From Gnetum montanum (taxonomy: Eukaryota; Streptophyta; Gnetopsida; Gnetales; Gnetaceae): 64,000 bases of DNA. Position 1 is the stretch's first letter, and every line of letters begins with the position of its first letter. The notes under the pieces are model-generated. The model was not told where the DNA came from, did not search any database, and saw only the letters and a program-made list of their open reading frames with translations. The stretch is from the NCBI GenBank assembly GCA_015680685.1, contig MNCI01003976.1:441320-505319 (forward strand). Direction: 5' to 3'. The position numbers and the translations under genes are program-made. Below, piece by piece: positions 46,460 to 60,800 of this stretch.

Positions 46460-48900
46460 CAGGCAGAGACAGGCAGAGACGACATGCGCTCGACGCTACC
46501 CCGTGGGGACGCCCAAACGCTCTACCTCTTCAATAGCACCGAATCAATGCTACCGTTCACACGAAGTCATTCGACATCGTTTCCGCATGGGATCGTTCAA
46601 TCCCATAAAGTCACCAGTGCCAGCTCTAATCTCGCAACTCTACAAAAACAAATCTCGGGGTTAACCGATTTCCCCGTCACGCGACCAAGCAACAGAAAAA
46701 CTCCTTCCAGAAACATAGAAACACAACGTGCCGCATCCAAGACAAGGGATTTTTGAGACATGGGCCTCCAACATCCCTCCGACTGCTTCTCCTAACCCTT
46801 AAACAACTTACGATCATGTTCGAGCATGCATTGAAACCTCGCAAGCTACTCCAAGGGAAGGCGCTACCTGTGTCCTTGAGTCCACAAAAGGCTCTTTTCG
46901 TTGTGCTACGAACTCGAGACGGTCACCCGAATCAATAGAGTTCTCAAACTGAAACCAACAATGAGGCACCCTCAAGTGCATTGAGAACAAGAGAGAACGG
47001 GTCCCACGTCGTATCTTGACTCGTCCAGGTGAACTACCCACTACCACCCATGCACTACTAGGCAATCGAATCGGTGAACGGGCAGAGACGACATGCGCTC
47101 GACGCTACCCCGTGGGGGCGCCCAAACGCACTACCTCCTCCACCACACCGAATCAACGCTACCGTTCACATGAAGTCATTCAACATCGTTTCCGCATGGG
47201 ATCATTCAATCCCGTAAAGCCATCAGTGCCAGCTCCGATCTTGCAACTCAACAGAAACGAATTTCAAGGTTAACCAAATTCCCCATCACGCGACCGAGCA
47301 ACAGAAAAGTCCTTCATGAAATACAAAAACACAGCGTGCCCCAGCCTAGACAAGGAATTTTCGAGACATGGGCCTCAAACATCCGTCCGACTGCTTCCCC
47401 TAACCCTTAAAGAACCTACGACTGTGTTCGAGCGTGCCCTCAAACTTCGCAACCTCCTCCAAGGGAAGGCACTACCTGTGTCCTTGAGTACACCAAAGGC
47501 GCTTTTCATTGTGCTACGACCTCGAGATGGTTACCCGAATCAATAGAGTCCTCAAACCGAAACCAACAACAAGGCACCCTCAAGTGCATTGAGAACAAGA
47601 GAGAACGGGTCCCTCGTCGTTTCTCGACTCGTCCAGGTAAACTCCCCACTACCACCCATGCGCTACTAGGCAATCGAATCGGTGAACAGGCAGAGATGAC
47701 ATGCGCTCGACGCTACCCCATGGGGACGCCCAAATGCTCTACCTCCTCAATAGCACCGAATCAATGCTACCGTTCACACGAAGTCATTTGACATCGTTTC
47801 CGCATGGGATCGTTCAATCCCATAAAGTCACCAGTGCCAGCTCCGATCTTGCAACTCTACAAAAACAAATCTCGGGGTTAACCGATTTCCCCGTCACGCG
47901 ACCAAGCAACAGAAAAACTCCTTCCAGAAACATAGAAACACAGCGTGCCACAGCCAAGACAAGGGATTTTTGAGACATGGGCCTCCAACATCCCTTCGAC
48001 TGCTTCTCCTAACCCTTAAACAACTTACGACCATGTTCGAGCATGCATTGAAACCTCGCAAGCTACTCCAAGGGAAGGCGCTACCTGTGTCCTTGAGTCC
48101 ACAAAAGGCTCTTTTCGTTGTGCTACGAACTCGAGACGGTCAGCCGAATCAATAGAGTTCTCAAACTGAAACCAACAATGAGGCACCCTCAGGTGCATTG
48201 AGAACAAGAGAGAACGGGTCCCTCGTCGTATCTCGACTCGTCCAGGTGAACTCCCCACTACCACCCATGCACTACTAGGCAATCGAATCGGTGAACAGGT
48301 AGAGACGACATGCGCTCGACGCTACCCCGTGGGGGCGCCCAAACGCACTACCTCCTCCACCACACCGAATCAACGCTACCATTCGCATGAAGTCATTCTA
48401 CATCGTTTCTGCATGGGATCATTCAATCCCGTAAAGCCATCAGTGCCAGCTCTGATCTCACAACTCAACAGAAATGAATTTCGAGGTTAACCAAATTCCC
48501 CATCACGCGACCGAGCAATAGAAAACTCCTTCATGAAATACAAAAACACAGCGTGCCCCAGCCTAGACAAGGAATTTTCGAGACATGGGCCTCAAACATC
48601 CCTCCGACTGCTTCCCCTAACCCTTAAAGAACCTACGACTGTGTTCGAGCGTGCCCTCAAACTTCGCAAGCTCCTCCAAGGGAAGGCGCTACCTGTGTCC
48701 TTGAGTCCACAAAAGGCTCTTTTCATTGTGCTACAACCTCGAGATGGTCACCCGAATCAATAGAGTCCTCAAACCGAAACCAACAACAAGGCACCCTCAA
48801 GTGCATTGAGAACAAGAGAGAACGGGTCCCTCGTCGTTTCTCGACTCGTCCAGGTGAACTCCCCACTACCACCCATGCGCTACTAGGCAATCGAATCGGT
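46460..48900 (-). repeat. Duplicated dimer of 608-bp units (1,217-bp period)
   Basis: The segment 46460-47680 is nearly repeated at 47680-48900. Private variants recur 1,217 bp apart, for example CTCAATAGCACCGAATC at 46529 and 47746, AAACTCCTTCCAGAAACATAG, and TGCCCCAGCCTAGACAAGG at 47337 and 48554. This shows recent copying of a two-unit block. Confidence 0.85.
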
Positions 48901-51900
48901 GAACAGGCAGAGACGACATGCGCTCGACGCTACCCCGTGGGGACACCCAAACGTTCTACCTCCTCAATAGCACCGAATCAATGCTACCGTTCACACGAAG
49001 TCATTCGACATCGTTTCCGCATGGGATCGTTCAATCCCGTAAAGCCATCAGTGCCGGCTCCAATCTCGCAACTCTACAGAAAAGAATCTCGGGGTTAACA
49101 AATTTCCCCGTCACAAGACCAAGCAACAGAAAACACCTTCGTGAAACACAAAAATACAGCATGCCGCAGCCAAGACAAGGGATTTTTGAGACATGGGCCT
49201 CCAACATCCCTCCGACTGCTTCTCCTAACCCATAAACAACTTACGACCGTGTTCGAGCGTGTGCTCAAACTTCGCAAGCTACTCCAAGGGAAGGTGCTAC
49301 CTATGTCCTTGAGTCCACAAACGGCTCTTTTCATTGTGCTAAGACCTCGAGACAGTCACCCAAATCAATAGAGTCCATGAGGAACAAAAGAGAACAGGTC
49401 CCTCGTAGTTTCTCGACTCGTCCACGTGGACTCCCCACTACCACCCATGCGCTATTAGGCAATCGAATCGGTGAACAGGTAGAGACGACATGCGCTTGAC
49501 GCTACCCCGTGGGGGCACCCAAATGCTCTACATCCTCCACTGCACCGAATCAATGCTACCATTCACACAAACTCATTCGAGATCATTTCCGCATGGGATC
49601 ATTCAATCCCATAAAGCAATCAATGCCGGCTCTGATCTCCCAACTCTACAGAAACGAATCTCGGGGTTAACCGATTTCCCCGTCATGTGACCGAGCAATA
49701 GAAAACTCCTTCATGAAACACAGAAACATAGCGTGTCGTAGCCAAGACAAGGGATTTTTGAGACATGGGCCTCCAACATCCCTCCGACTGCTTCTCCTAA
49801 CCCTTAAACAACTTACGACCGTGTTCGAGCGTGTGCTCAAACTTCGCAAGCTACTCCAAGGGAAGGCGCTACCTGTGTCCTTGAGTCCACAAAAGGCTCT
49901 TTTTGTTGTGCTATGACCTTGAGATGGTCACCTAAATCAATAGAGTTCACAAATCGAAACCAACAATGAGGCACCCTCAAGTGCATTGAGAACAAGAGAG
50001 AATGGGTCCCTCGTCGTTTCTCAACTCGTCCAGGTGAACTCCCCACTACCACCCATGCACTACTAGGCAATCGAATCAGTGAACAGGCAGAGATGACATG
50101 TGCTCGACGCTACCCCGTGGGGGCGCCGAAATGCTCTACCTCCTCCACTGCACCGAATCAACGCTACCATTCGTATGAAGTCATTTGACATCATATCCGC
50201 ATGGGATCGTTGAATCCTGTAAAGCCATCAGTGCCGGCTCTGATCTCGCAACTCTACAAAAAAAAATTTCGGGTTAATTGAATTTCCCATGATGTGACCA
50301 AGCAACAAAAAACTCCTTCGTGAAACACAGAAACATAGCATGCCCCAACCAAGACAAGGGATTTTCGAGACATGGGCCTCCAAGATCCCTCCGACTGCTT
50401 CTCCTAACCCTTAAACAACTTACGACCATGTTCAAGCGTGCGCTCAAGCTTCGCAAGCTACTCCAAGGGAGGGCGCTACCTATGTCCTTGAGTCCACAAA
50501 AGGCTCTTTTCGTTGTGCTACGACCTCGAGATGGTCACCCGAATCAATAGAGTCCACAAATCGAAATCAAAAATGAAGCACCCTCAAGTGCATGAGGAAC
50601 AAATGAGAACAGGTCCCTCGTAGTTTCTCGACTCGTCCACGTGGACTCCCCACTACCATCCATGCGCTATTAGGCAATCGAATCGATGAACATGCAGAGC
50701 GACATGCACTCAACGCTACCCTGTGGGGGTGCCCAAACGCTCTACATCCTCCACCACACCAAATCAACGCTACCGTTCACATGAAGTCATTCGACATCGT
50801 TTCCGCATGGGATTGTTCAATCCCGTAAAGCAATCAGTGCCGGCTCCGATCTCCCAACTCTACAGAAACGAATCTCGGGGTTAACCGATTTCCCCATCAC
50901 GCGACCGAGCAACAGAAAACTCCTTCGTGAAACATAGAAACACAGCGTGTCGCAGCCAAGACAAGGGATTTTTGAGACATGGGCCTCCAATATCCCTCCA
51001 ACTGCTTCTCCTAACCCTTAAACAACTTACGACCGTGTTCGAGTGTGCGCTCAAACTTCTCAAGCTACTCCAAGGGAAGGCACTACCTGTGTCCTTGAGT
51101 CCATAAAAGGCTCTTTTCGTTGTGCTACGACCTCGAGACGGTCACCCGAATCAATAGAGTCCATAAATCGAAACCAGCAATGAAGCACCCTCAAGTGCAT
51201 GAGGAACAAAAGAGAATAGGTCCCTCGTAGTTTCTCGACTTGTCCATGTGGACTCCCCACTACCACCCATGCGCTATTAGGTAATCGAATAGGTGAACAG
51301 GCAGAGATGACATGCGCTCGACGCTACCTCGTGGGGATGCCCAAACGCTCTACATCCTCCACCACACCGAATCAATGCTACCGTTCACACGAAGTCATTC
51401 AACATCATTTCCGCATGGGATCGTTCAATCCCATAAAGCCATCAGTGCCGGCTCCGATCTCACAACTCTACAGAAACGAATCTCGAGGTTAACAGATTTC
51501 CCCGTCATGAGACCGAGCAACAGAAAACTCCTTCGTGAAACATAGAAACACAGCGTGTCGTAGCCAAGACAAGGGATTTTCTAGACATGGGCCTCCAACA
51601 TCCCTCCGACTGCTTCTCCTATCCCTTAAACAACTTACGACCGTGTTCAAGCGTGTGCTCAAACTTTGCAAGCTACTACAAGGGAAGGCGCTACCTATGT
51701 CCTTGAGTCCACAAATGGCTCTTTTCGTTGTGCTACGACCTCGAGACGGTCACTCGAATCAATAGAGTCCACAAATCGAAACAAACAACGAAGCACCCTC
51801 AAGTGCATGAGGAACAAAAAAGAACAGGTCCATCGTAGTTTCTCGACTCATCCACGTGGACTCCCTACTACCACCCATGCGCTATTAGGCAATCGAATCG

Positions 51901-54828
51901 GTGAATAGGCGGAGACGACATGCACTCGACACTACCTCGTGGGGGTGCCCAAACGATCTACATCCTCCACCACACCGAATCAACGCTACCGTTCGCACGA
52001 AGTCATTCGACATCGTTTCCGCATGGGATCGTTCAATCCCGTAAAGCCATCAGTGTCGGCTCCGATCTCGCAACTCTACAGAAACGAATCTCGGGGTTAA
52101 CCGATTTCCCCGTCACATGACCGAGCAACAGAAAAATCCTTCATGAAACACAGAAACACAGCGTGCCGCAGCCAAGACAAGGGATTTTTTAGACATGGGC
52201 CTCCAACATCCCTTCGACTGGTTCTCCTAACCCTTAAACAACTTATGACCGTGTTCGAGCGTGCGCGCAAACCTCGTAAGCTACTCCAAGGGAAGGCGCT
52301 ACCTGTGTCGTTGAGTCCACAAAAGGCTCTTTTCGTTGTGCTACGAACTCGAGATGGTCACCCGAATCAATAGAGTCCTCAAACTGAAACCAACAATGAG
52401 GCACCCTCAAGTGCATTGAGAACAAGAGAGAACGGGTCCCTCGTCGTTTCTCGACTCATCCAGGTGAACCCCCCACTACCACCCATGCGCTACTAGGCAA
52501 TCTAATCGGTGAATAGGCAGAGATGATATGCGCTCGACGCTACCCCGTGGGGGTGCCCAAACGCACTACCTCCTCCACCGCACCGAATCAACGCTACCGT
52601 TCGCATGAGGTCATTCGACATCATTTCCGCATGGGATCGTTCAATCCCATAAAGTCACCAGTGCCAGCTCCGATCTCGCAACTCTACAAAAACAAATTTC
52701 GGGGTTAACCGAATTCCCCGTCACGCAACCGAGCAATAGAAAACTCCTTCGTGAAACACAGAAACACAGCGTGCCGCAGCCAAGACAAGGGATTTTCAAG
52801 ACATGGGCCTCCGACATTCATCCGACTGCTTCTCCTAACCCTTAAACAACTTACGATCATGTTCGAGCATGTGCTCAAACTTCGCAATCTACTCCAAGGG
52901 AAGGTGCTACCTATGTCCTTGAGTCCACAAACGGCTCTTTTCATTGTGCTACGACCTCGAGATGGTCACCCGAATCAATAGAGTCCACAAATCGAAACCA
53001 ACAACGAAGCACCCTCAAGTGCATGAGGAAAAAAAGAGAACAGGTCACTCATTGTTTCTCAACTCGTCCACGTGGACTCCCCACTACCACCCATGCACTA
53101 TTAGGCAATCGAATCGGTGAACAGGTAGAGACGACATGCGCTCGACGCTACCTCGTGGGGGCACCCAAATGCTCTACATCCTCCACCACACTGAATCAAC
53201 GCTACCGTTCGCACGAACTCATTCAACATCGTTTCCGCATGGGATCGTTCAATCCCATAAAGCCATCAGTGTCGGCTCCGATCTCGCAACTCTACAGAAA
53301 CGAATCTCAGGGTTAACCGATATCGCCGTCATGAGACCGAGCAACAGAAAACTCCTTCCTGAAACATAGAAACACAGCGTGCCATAGCCAAGACAAGGGA
53401 TTTTTGAGACATGGGCCTCCAACATCCCTCCGACTGCTTCTCCTAACCCTTAAACAACTTATGAATGTGTTTGAGCGTGCACTCAAACTTCGCAGGGTAC
53501 CCCAAGGGAGGGCACTACCTGTGTCCTTGAGTCCACAAAAGGCTCTTTTCGTTGTGCTACGACCTCGAGACGGTCACCCGAATCAATAGAGTCCACAAAT
53601 TGAAACCAACAACGAAGCACCCTCAAGTGCATGAGGAACAAAAGAGAACAGGTCCCTCGTAGTTTCTCGACTCGTCCACGTGAACTCTTCACTACCACCC
53701 ATGCGCTACTGGACAATTGAATCAGTGAATAGGCAGAGACGACATGCGCTTGATGCTACCCCGTGGGGGTGCCCAAACGCTCTACATCCTCCACCGCACC
53801 GAATCAATGTTACCATTTGCACGAAGTCATTCGACATCATTTCTGCATGGGATCATTCAATCCCGTAAAGCAATCAGTGCCGGCTCCAATCTCTCAACTC
53901 TACATAAACGAATCTCGGGGTTAACCGATTTCCCCATCACGCGACCGAGCAATAGAAAACTCCTTCGTGAAACACAGAAACACAGCGTGTCGCAGCCAAG
54001 ACAAGGGATTTTTGAGACATGGGCCTCCAACATCCCTCCAACTGCTTCTCCTAACCCTTAAACAACTTACGACCGTGTTCGAGCGTGTGCTCAAACTTCG
54101 CAAGCTACGCCAAGGGAAGGCGCTACCTGTGTCCTTGAGTCCACAAAAGGCTCTTTTCGTTGTGCTACGACCTCGAGACGGTCACCCGAATCGATAGAGT
54201 CCACAAATCGAAACCAACAACGAGGCACCCTCAAGTGCATTGAGAACAAGAGAGAACGGGTCCCTCGTCGTTTCTCAACTTGTCCAGGTGAACTCCCCAC
54301 TACCACCCATGCACTACTAGGCAATCGAATCGGTGAACAAGCATAGATGACATGCGCTCCATGCTACCCCGTGGGGGTGCCCAAATGCTCTACCTCCTCC
54401 ACTACACCGAATCAACGCTACCGTTCGCATGAAGTCATTCGACATCGTATCCGAATGGGATCGTTCAATCCCGTAAAGCCATCAGTGTCGGCTCCGATCT
54501 CGCAACTCTACAGAAACGAATTTTGGGGTTAACTAAATTTCCCATGATGTGACCAAGAAATAGAAAACTCCTTCGTGAAACACAGAAACACAACGTGCTG
54601 CAGCCAAGACAAGGAATTTTCAAGACATGGGCCTCCAACATCCCTCCGACTCCTTCTCCTAACCCTTAAAAAACTTACAACCGTGTTCGAGCGTGCGCTC
54701 AAACTTCACAAGCTACTCCAAGGGAAGGCACTACCTATGTCCTTGATTCCACAAAAGGCTCTTTTCATTATGCTACGACCTCGAGACGGTCACCGGAGTC
54801 AATAGAGTCCACAAATCGAAACCAACAA

Positions 54829-54829
54829 N
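54829..54829. other. Undetermined base at a broken repeat unit (N)
   Basis: The unit reads AACCAACAA, then N, then ACCACTCGCATGAAG, skipping roughly 280 bp of the normal unit. The break follows the same word as at 44681. Confidence 0.85.
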
Positions 54830-57800
54830 ACCACTCGCATGAAGTCATTCGACATCGTTTCCGCATGGGATCGTTCAATCCCGTAAAGCCATCAGTGCCG
54901 GCTCCGATCTCGCAACTCTACAGAAACGAATTTTGGGGTTAACTGAATTTCCCGTGATGCGACCAAGCAACAGAAAAATCCTTCATGAAATACATAAACA
55001 CAGCGTGCCGCAGCCAAGACAAGGGATTTTCGAGACATGGGCCTCCAACATCCCTCCGATTGCTTCTCCTCACCCTTAAACAACTTACGACCATGTTCAA
55101 GCGTGCGATCAAACTTCACAAGCTACTCCAAGGGAAGGCGCTACCTATGTCCTTGAGTCCACAAAAGGCTCTTTCGTTGTGCTATGACCTCGAGACGGTC
55201 ACCCAAATCAATAGAGTCCTCAAACAGAAACCAAAAATGAGACACCCTCAAGTGCATTGAGAACAAGAGAGAACGGGTCCCTCGTCGTTTCGCGACTCGT
55301 CCAGGTGAACTCCCCACTACCACCCATGCGCTACTAGGTAATCGAATTGGTGAATAGGTAGAGACGACATGCGCTCGACGCTACCCCGTGGGGGCGCCCA
55401 AATGCTGTACCTCCTCCACCGCACCGAATCAACACTACCGTTCACATGAAGTCATTTGACATCGTTTCCGCAAGGGATCATTCAATCCCATAAAGCCATC
55501 AGTGCCGGCTCCGATCTCGCAACTCTACAGAAACAAATCTCGGGGTTAACCGATTTCCCCATCATGAGACCGAGCAACAGAAAACTCCTTCGTGAAACAC
55601 AGCGTGCCGTAGCCAAGACAAGGGATTTTCAAGACATGGGCCTCCAACATCACTCCGACTGCTTCTCCTAACCCTTAAACAACTTACGACTGTGTTCAAG
55701 CGTGCGCTCAAACTTCGCAGGCTACTCTAAGGGAGGGCACTACCTGTGTCCTTGACTCCACAAAAGGCTCTTTTCGTTGTGCTACGACCTCGAGACGGTC
55801 ACCCGAATCAATAGAGTCCACAAATCGAAACCAACAACGAAGCACCTTCAAGTGCATGAGGAACAAAAGAGAACAGGTCCCTCGTAGTTTCTCAACTCAT
55901 CCACGTGAACTCCCCACTACCACCCATGCACTACTGGACAATCGAATCGGTGAACAGGCAGAGATGACATGTGCTCGATGCTACCCCGTGGGGGTGCCCA
56001 AATGCTCTACATCCTCCACCGCACCGAATCAACGTTACCATTTGCACGAAGTCATTCGACATCATTTCTGCATGGGATCATTCAATCCTGTAAAGTAATT
56101 AGTGCCGGCTCCGATCTCTCAACTCTACAGAAACGAATCTCGGGGTTAACCGATTTTCCCGTCACGCGACCGAGCAACAGAAAACTCCTTCGTGAAACAC
56201 AGAAACACAGCGTCTCACAGCCAAGACAAGGGATTCTTGAGACATGGGCCTCCAACATCCCTCCAACTACTTCTCCTAACCCTTAAACAACTTACGACTG
56301 TGTTCGAGCGTGTGCTCAAACTTCGCAAGCTACTCCAGGGAAGGCGCTACCTGTGTCCTTGAGTCCACAAAAGGCTCTTTTCGTTGTGCTACGACCTCGA
56401 GACGGTCACCCGAATCAATAGAGTCCACACATTGAAACCAACAACGAGGCATCCTCAAGTGCATTGATAACAAGAGAGAACGGGTCCCTCGTCTTTTCTC
56501 AACTCGTCCAAGTGAACTACCCACTGCCACCCATGCGCTACTAGGCAATCGAATCGGTGAACAAGCAGAGAAGACATGTGCTCGACGCTACCCCGTTGGG
56601 GTGACCAAATTCTCTACCTCCTCCACCACACCGAATCAACGCTACCGTTCACACGAATTCATTCGACATCGTATCCGCATGGGATCATTCAATCCCGTAA
56701 AGCCATCAGTGCCGGCTTCGATCTCGCAACTCTACAAAAACGAATTTCAGGGTTAACTGAATTTCTCGTGACGCGACCAAGCAACAGAAAACTCCTTCAT
56801 GAAACACAGAAACATAGCATGTCGCAGCCAAGACAAGGGATTTTCGAGACATGGGCCTCCAACATCCCTTCGACTGCTTCTCCTAACCCTTAAACAACTT
56901 ACGACTGTGTTCAAGCGTGCGCTCAAACTTCGTAAGCTCCTCCAAGGGAAGGCGCTACCTGTGTCCTTGAGTCCACAAAAGGCTCTTTTCATTATGCTAC
57001 GACCTTGAGACGGTCACCCAAATCAACAGAGTCCTCAAACTGAAACCAACAACGAGACATCCTCAAGTGCATTGAGAACAAGAGAGAACAGATCCCTCGT
57101 CGTTTCTCGACTCATCCAGGTGAACTCCCCACTACCACCCATTCGCTACTAGGCAATCGAATCAGTGAACAGGCAGAGACGACATGCGCTCGACGCTACC
57201 CTGTGGGGGGGCCTAAACACTCTACCTCCTCCACTGCACCAAATCAACGCTACCGTTCGCACAAAGTCATTCGACATCGTTTCTGCATGGGATAATTCAA
57301 TCCCATAAAGCCATCAGTGCCGGCTCTGATCTCGCAACTCTACGGAAACAAATCTTGGGGTTAACTGATTTCCCCGTCATGAGACCGAGCAATAGAAAAC
57401 TCCTTCATGAAACACAAAAACACAGCGTGCTGTAGCCAAGACAAGGGATTTTTGAGACATGGGTCTCCAACATCCCTCCGACTGCTTCTCCTAACCCTTA
57501 AACAACTTACGACCATGTTCGAGCGTGCGCTCAAACTTCGCAAGCTACTCCAAGGGAAGGCGCTACCTATGTCCCTGAGTCCACAACAGGCTCTTTTCAT
57601 TGTGAACGACTTCAAGACTGTCACGCGAATCAATAGAGTCCACAAATCGAAACCAACAACGAAGCACCCTCAAGTGCATGAGGAACAAAAGAGAATAGGT
57701 TCCTCGTAGTTTCTCGACTCGTCCACGTGGACTCCCCACTACCACCCATGCGCTATTAGGCAATCGAATCGGTGAACAGGCAGAGATGACATGCGCTCGA

Positions 57801-60800
57801 CGGTACCTCGTGGGGGCACCCAAACGCTCTTCATCCTCCACCTCACCGAATCAACACTACCGTTCGCACGAAGTCATTCGACATCGTTTCTGCATGGGAT
57901 CGTTCAATCCCGTAAAGCCATCAGTGTCGGCTCCGATCTCGCAACTCTACAGAAATGAATCTCGGGGTTAACCGAGTTCCCCGTCACGCGACCGAGCAAC
58001 AGAGAACTCGTTCCTGAAACACAGAAACACAGCGTGCCGTAGCCAGGACAAGGGATTTTCGAGACATGGGCCTCCAACATCCCTCCGACTGCTTCTCCAA
58101 ACCCTTAAACAATTTACGACCATGTTCGAGTGTGCGCTCAAACCTCGCAAGCTACTCCAAGGGAAGGCGCTACCTATGTCCTTGAGTCCACAAAAGGCTC
58201 TTTTCGTTGTGCTATGAACTCGAGACGGTCACCCGAATCAATAGAGTCCTCAAACTGAAACCAACAATGAGGCACCCTCAAGTGCATTGTGAACAAGAGA
58301 GAACGGGTCCCTCGTCGTATCTCGACTCGTCCAGATGAACTCCCTACTACCACCCATGCGCTACTAGGCAATCGAATCGGTGAACAGGCAGAGACGACAT
58401 GGGCTCGACGCTACCTCGTGGAGGCACCCAAACGCACTACCTCCTCCACCACACCGAATCAATGCTACCATTCACATGAAGTCATTCAACATCGTTTCCG
58501 CATGGGATCATTGAATCCCGTAAAGCCATCAGTGCCAGCTCCGATCTCGCAACTCTACAGAAACGAATTTTGGGGTTAACCAAATTGCCCGTCACTTGAC
58601 CGAGCAACAGAAAACTCCTTCGTGAAACATAAAAACACAGCGTGCCGCAGCCAAGACAAGGGATTTTCGAGACATGGGCCTCAAACATCCCTCCGACTAC
58701 TTCTCCTAACCCTTAAACAACTTACGACTGTGTTTGAGCATGTGCTCAAACTTCACAAGCTCCTCCAAGGGAAGGCGCTACCTGTGTCCTTGAGTCCACA
58801 AAAGGCTCTTTTTGTTGTGCTACGACCTCGAGATGGTCACCCGAATCAATAGAGTCCTCAAACCGAAACGAACAACAAGGCACCCTCAAGTGCATTGAGA
58901 ACAAGAGAGAATGGGTCCCTCATCGTTTCTCGACTCGTCCAGGTGAACTCCCCACTACCACCCATGAGCTACTAGGCAATCGAATCGGTGAACAGGCAGA
59001 GACGACATGTGCTTGACGCTACCCCGTGGGGACGCCCAAACGCTCTACCTCCTCAACAGCACCGAATCAATGCTACTGTTCACACGAAGTCATTCGACAT
59101 CATTTCTGCATGGGATCGTTCAATCCCATAAAGCCATCAGTGTGGGCTCTGATCTCCCAACTCTACAGAAACGAATCTCGGGGTTAACAGATTTTCCCAT
59201 CACAAGACCAAGCAACAGAAAACTCCTTCGTGAAACACAGAAATACAACGTGCCGCATCCAAGACAAGGGATTTTCAAGACATGGGCCTCCAACATCCCT
59301 CCGACTACTTCTCCTAACCCTTAACCAACTTACGACCGTGTTCGAGCATGTGCTCAAACTTTGCATGCTACTCCAAGGGAAGGAGCTACCTATGTCCTTG
59401 AGTCCACAAACGACTCTTTTCGTTATGCTTCGACCTCGAGACGGTCACCCGAATCAATAGAGTCCACAAATCGAAACCAACAACGAAGCACCCTCAAGTG
59501 CATGAGGAACAAAAGAGAACAGGTCCCTCGTAGTTTTCGACTCATCCACGTGGACTCCCCACTACCACCCATGCACTATTAGGCAATCGAATCGGTGAAC
59601 AGGCAGAGACGACAAGCGCTTGACGCTACCCCGTGGGGGCGCCCAAATGCTCTACATCCTCCACCACACCGAATCAACGCTACCATTCACACGAAGTCAT
59701 TCGACATCATTTCCGCATGGGATCATTCAATCCCATAAAGCAATCAGTGCCAGCTCCGATCTCCCAACTCTACAGAAACCAATCTCGGGGTTAACCGATT
59801 TCCCCGTCACGCGACCGAGCAACAGAAAACTCCTTCATGAAACACAGAAACACAGCATGTCGTAGCCAAGACAAGGGATTTTTGAGACATGGGCCTCCAA
59901 CATCCCTCCGACTGCTTCTCCTAACCCTTAAACAACTTATGACCGTGTTCGAGCATGCACTCAAACTTCACAAGCTACTCCAAGGGAAGGCGCTACCTAT
60001 GTCCTTGAGTCCATAAAAGGCTCTTTTCATTGTGCTATGACCTCGAGATGGTCACCTGAATCAATAGAGTCCACAAACCGAAACCAACAATGAGGCACCC
60101 TCAAGTGCATTGAGATCAAGAGAGAACGGGTCCCTTGTCATTTCTCAACTCGTCCAGGTGAACTCCCCACTACCACCCATGCGCTACTAGGCAATCGAAT
60201 CGGTGAACAGGCAGAGACGACATGTGCTCGACGCTACCCCGTGGGGGCACCCAAACGCTCTACCTCCTCCACCGCACCGAATCAATGCTACCATTCATAC
60301 AAAGTCATTCGACATCGTATCCGCATGGGATCATTGAATCCTGTAAAGCCATAAGTGCCGGCTCCAATCTCGAAGCTCTACAGAAACAAATTTCGGGGTT
60401 AACTGAATTTCCAGTGATGTGACCAAGCAACAGAAAACTCCTTCGTGAAACACAGAAACACAGCGTGCCGCTGCCAAGACAAGGGATTTTCAAGACATGG
60501 GCCTCCAACATCCCTCCGACTGCTTCTCCTAACCCTTAAACAACTTACGACCATGTTCAAGCGTGCGCATAAGCTTTGCAAGCTACTCCAAGGGAAGGTG
60601 CTACCTGTGTCCTTGAGTCCACAAAAGGCTCTTTTTGTTGTGCTACGACCTCGAGATGGTCACCCGAATCAATAGAGACCACAAATCGAAACCAACAACG
60701 AGGCACCCTCAAGTGCATTGAGAACAAGAGAGAATGGGTCCCTCATCATTTCTCGACTCGTCAAGGTGAACTCCCCACTACCATCCATGCGCTACTAGGC

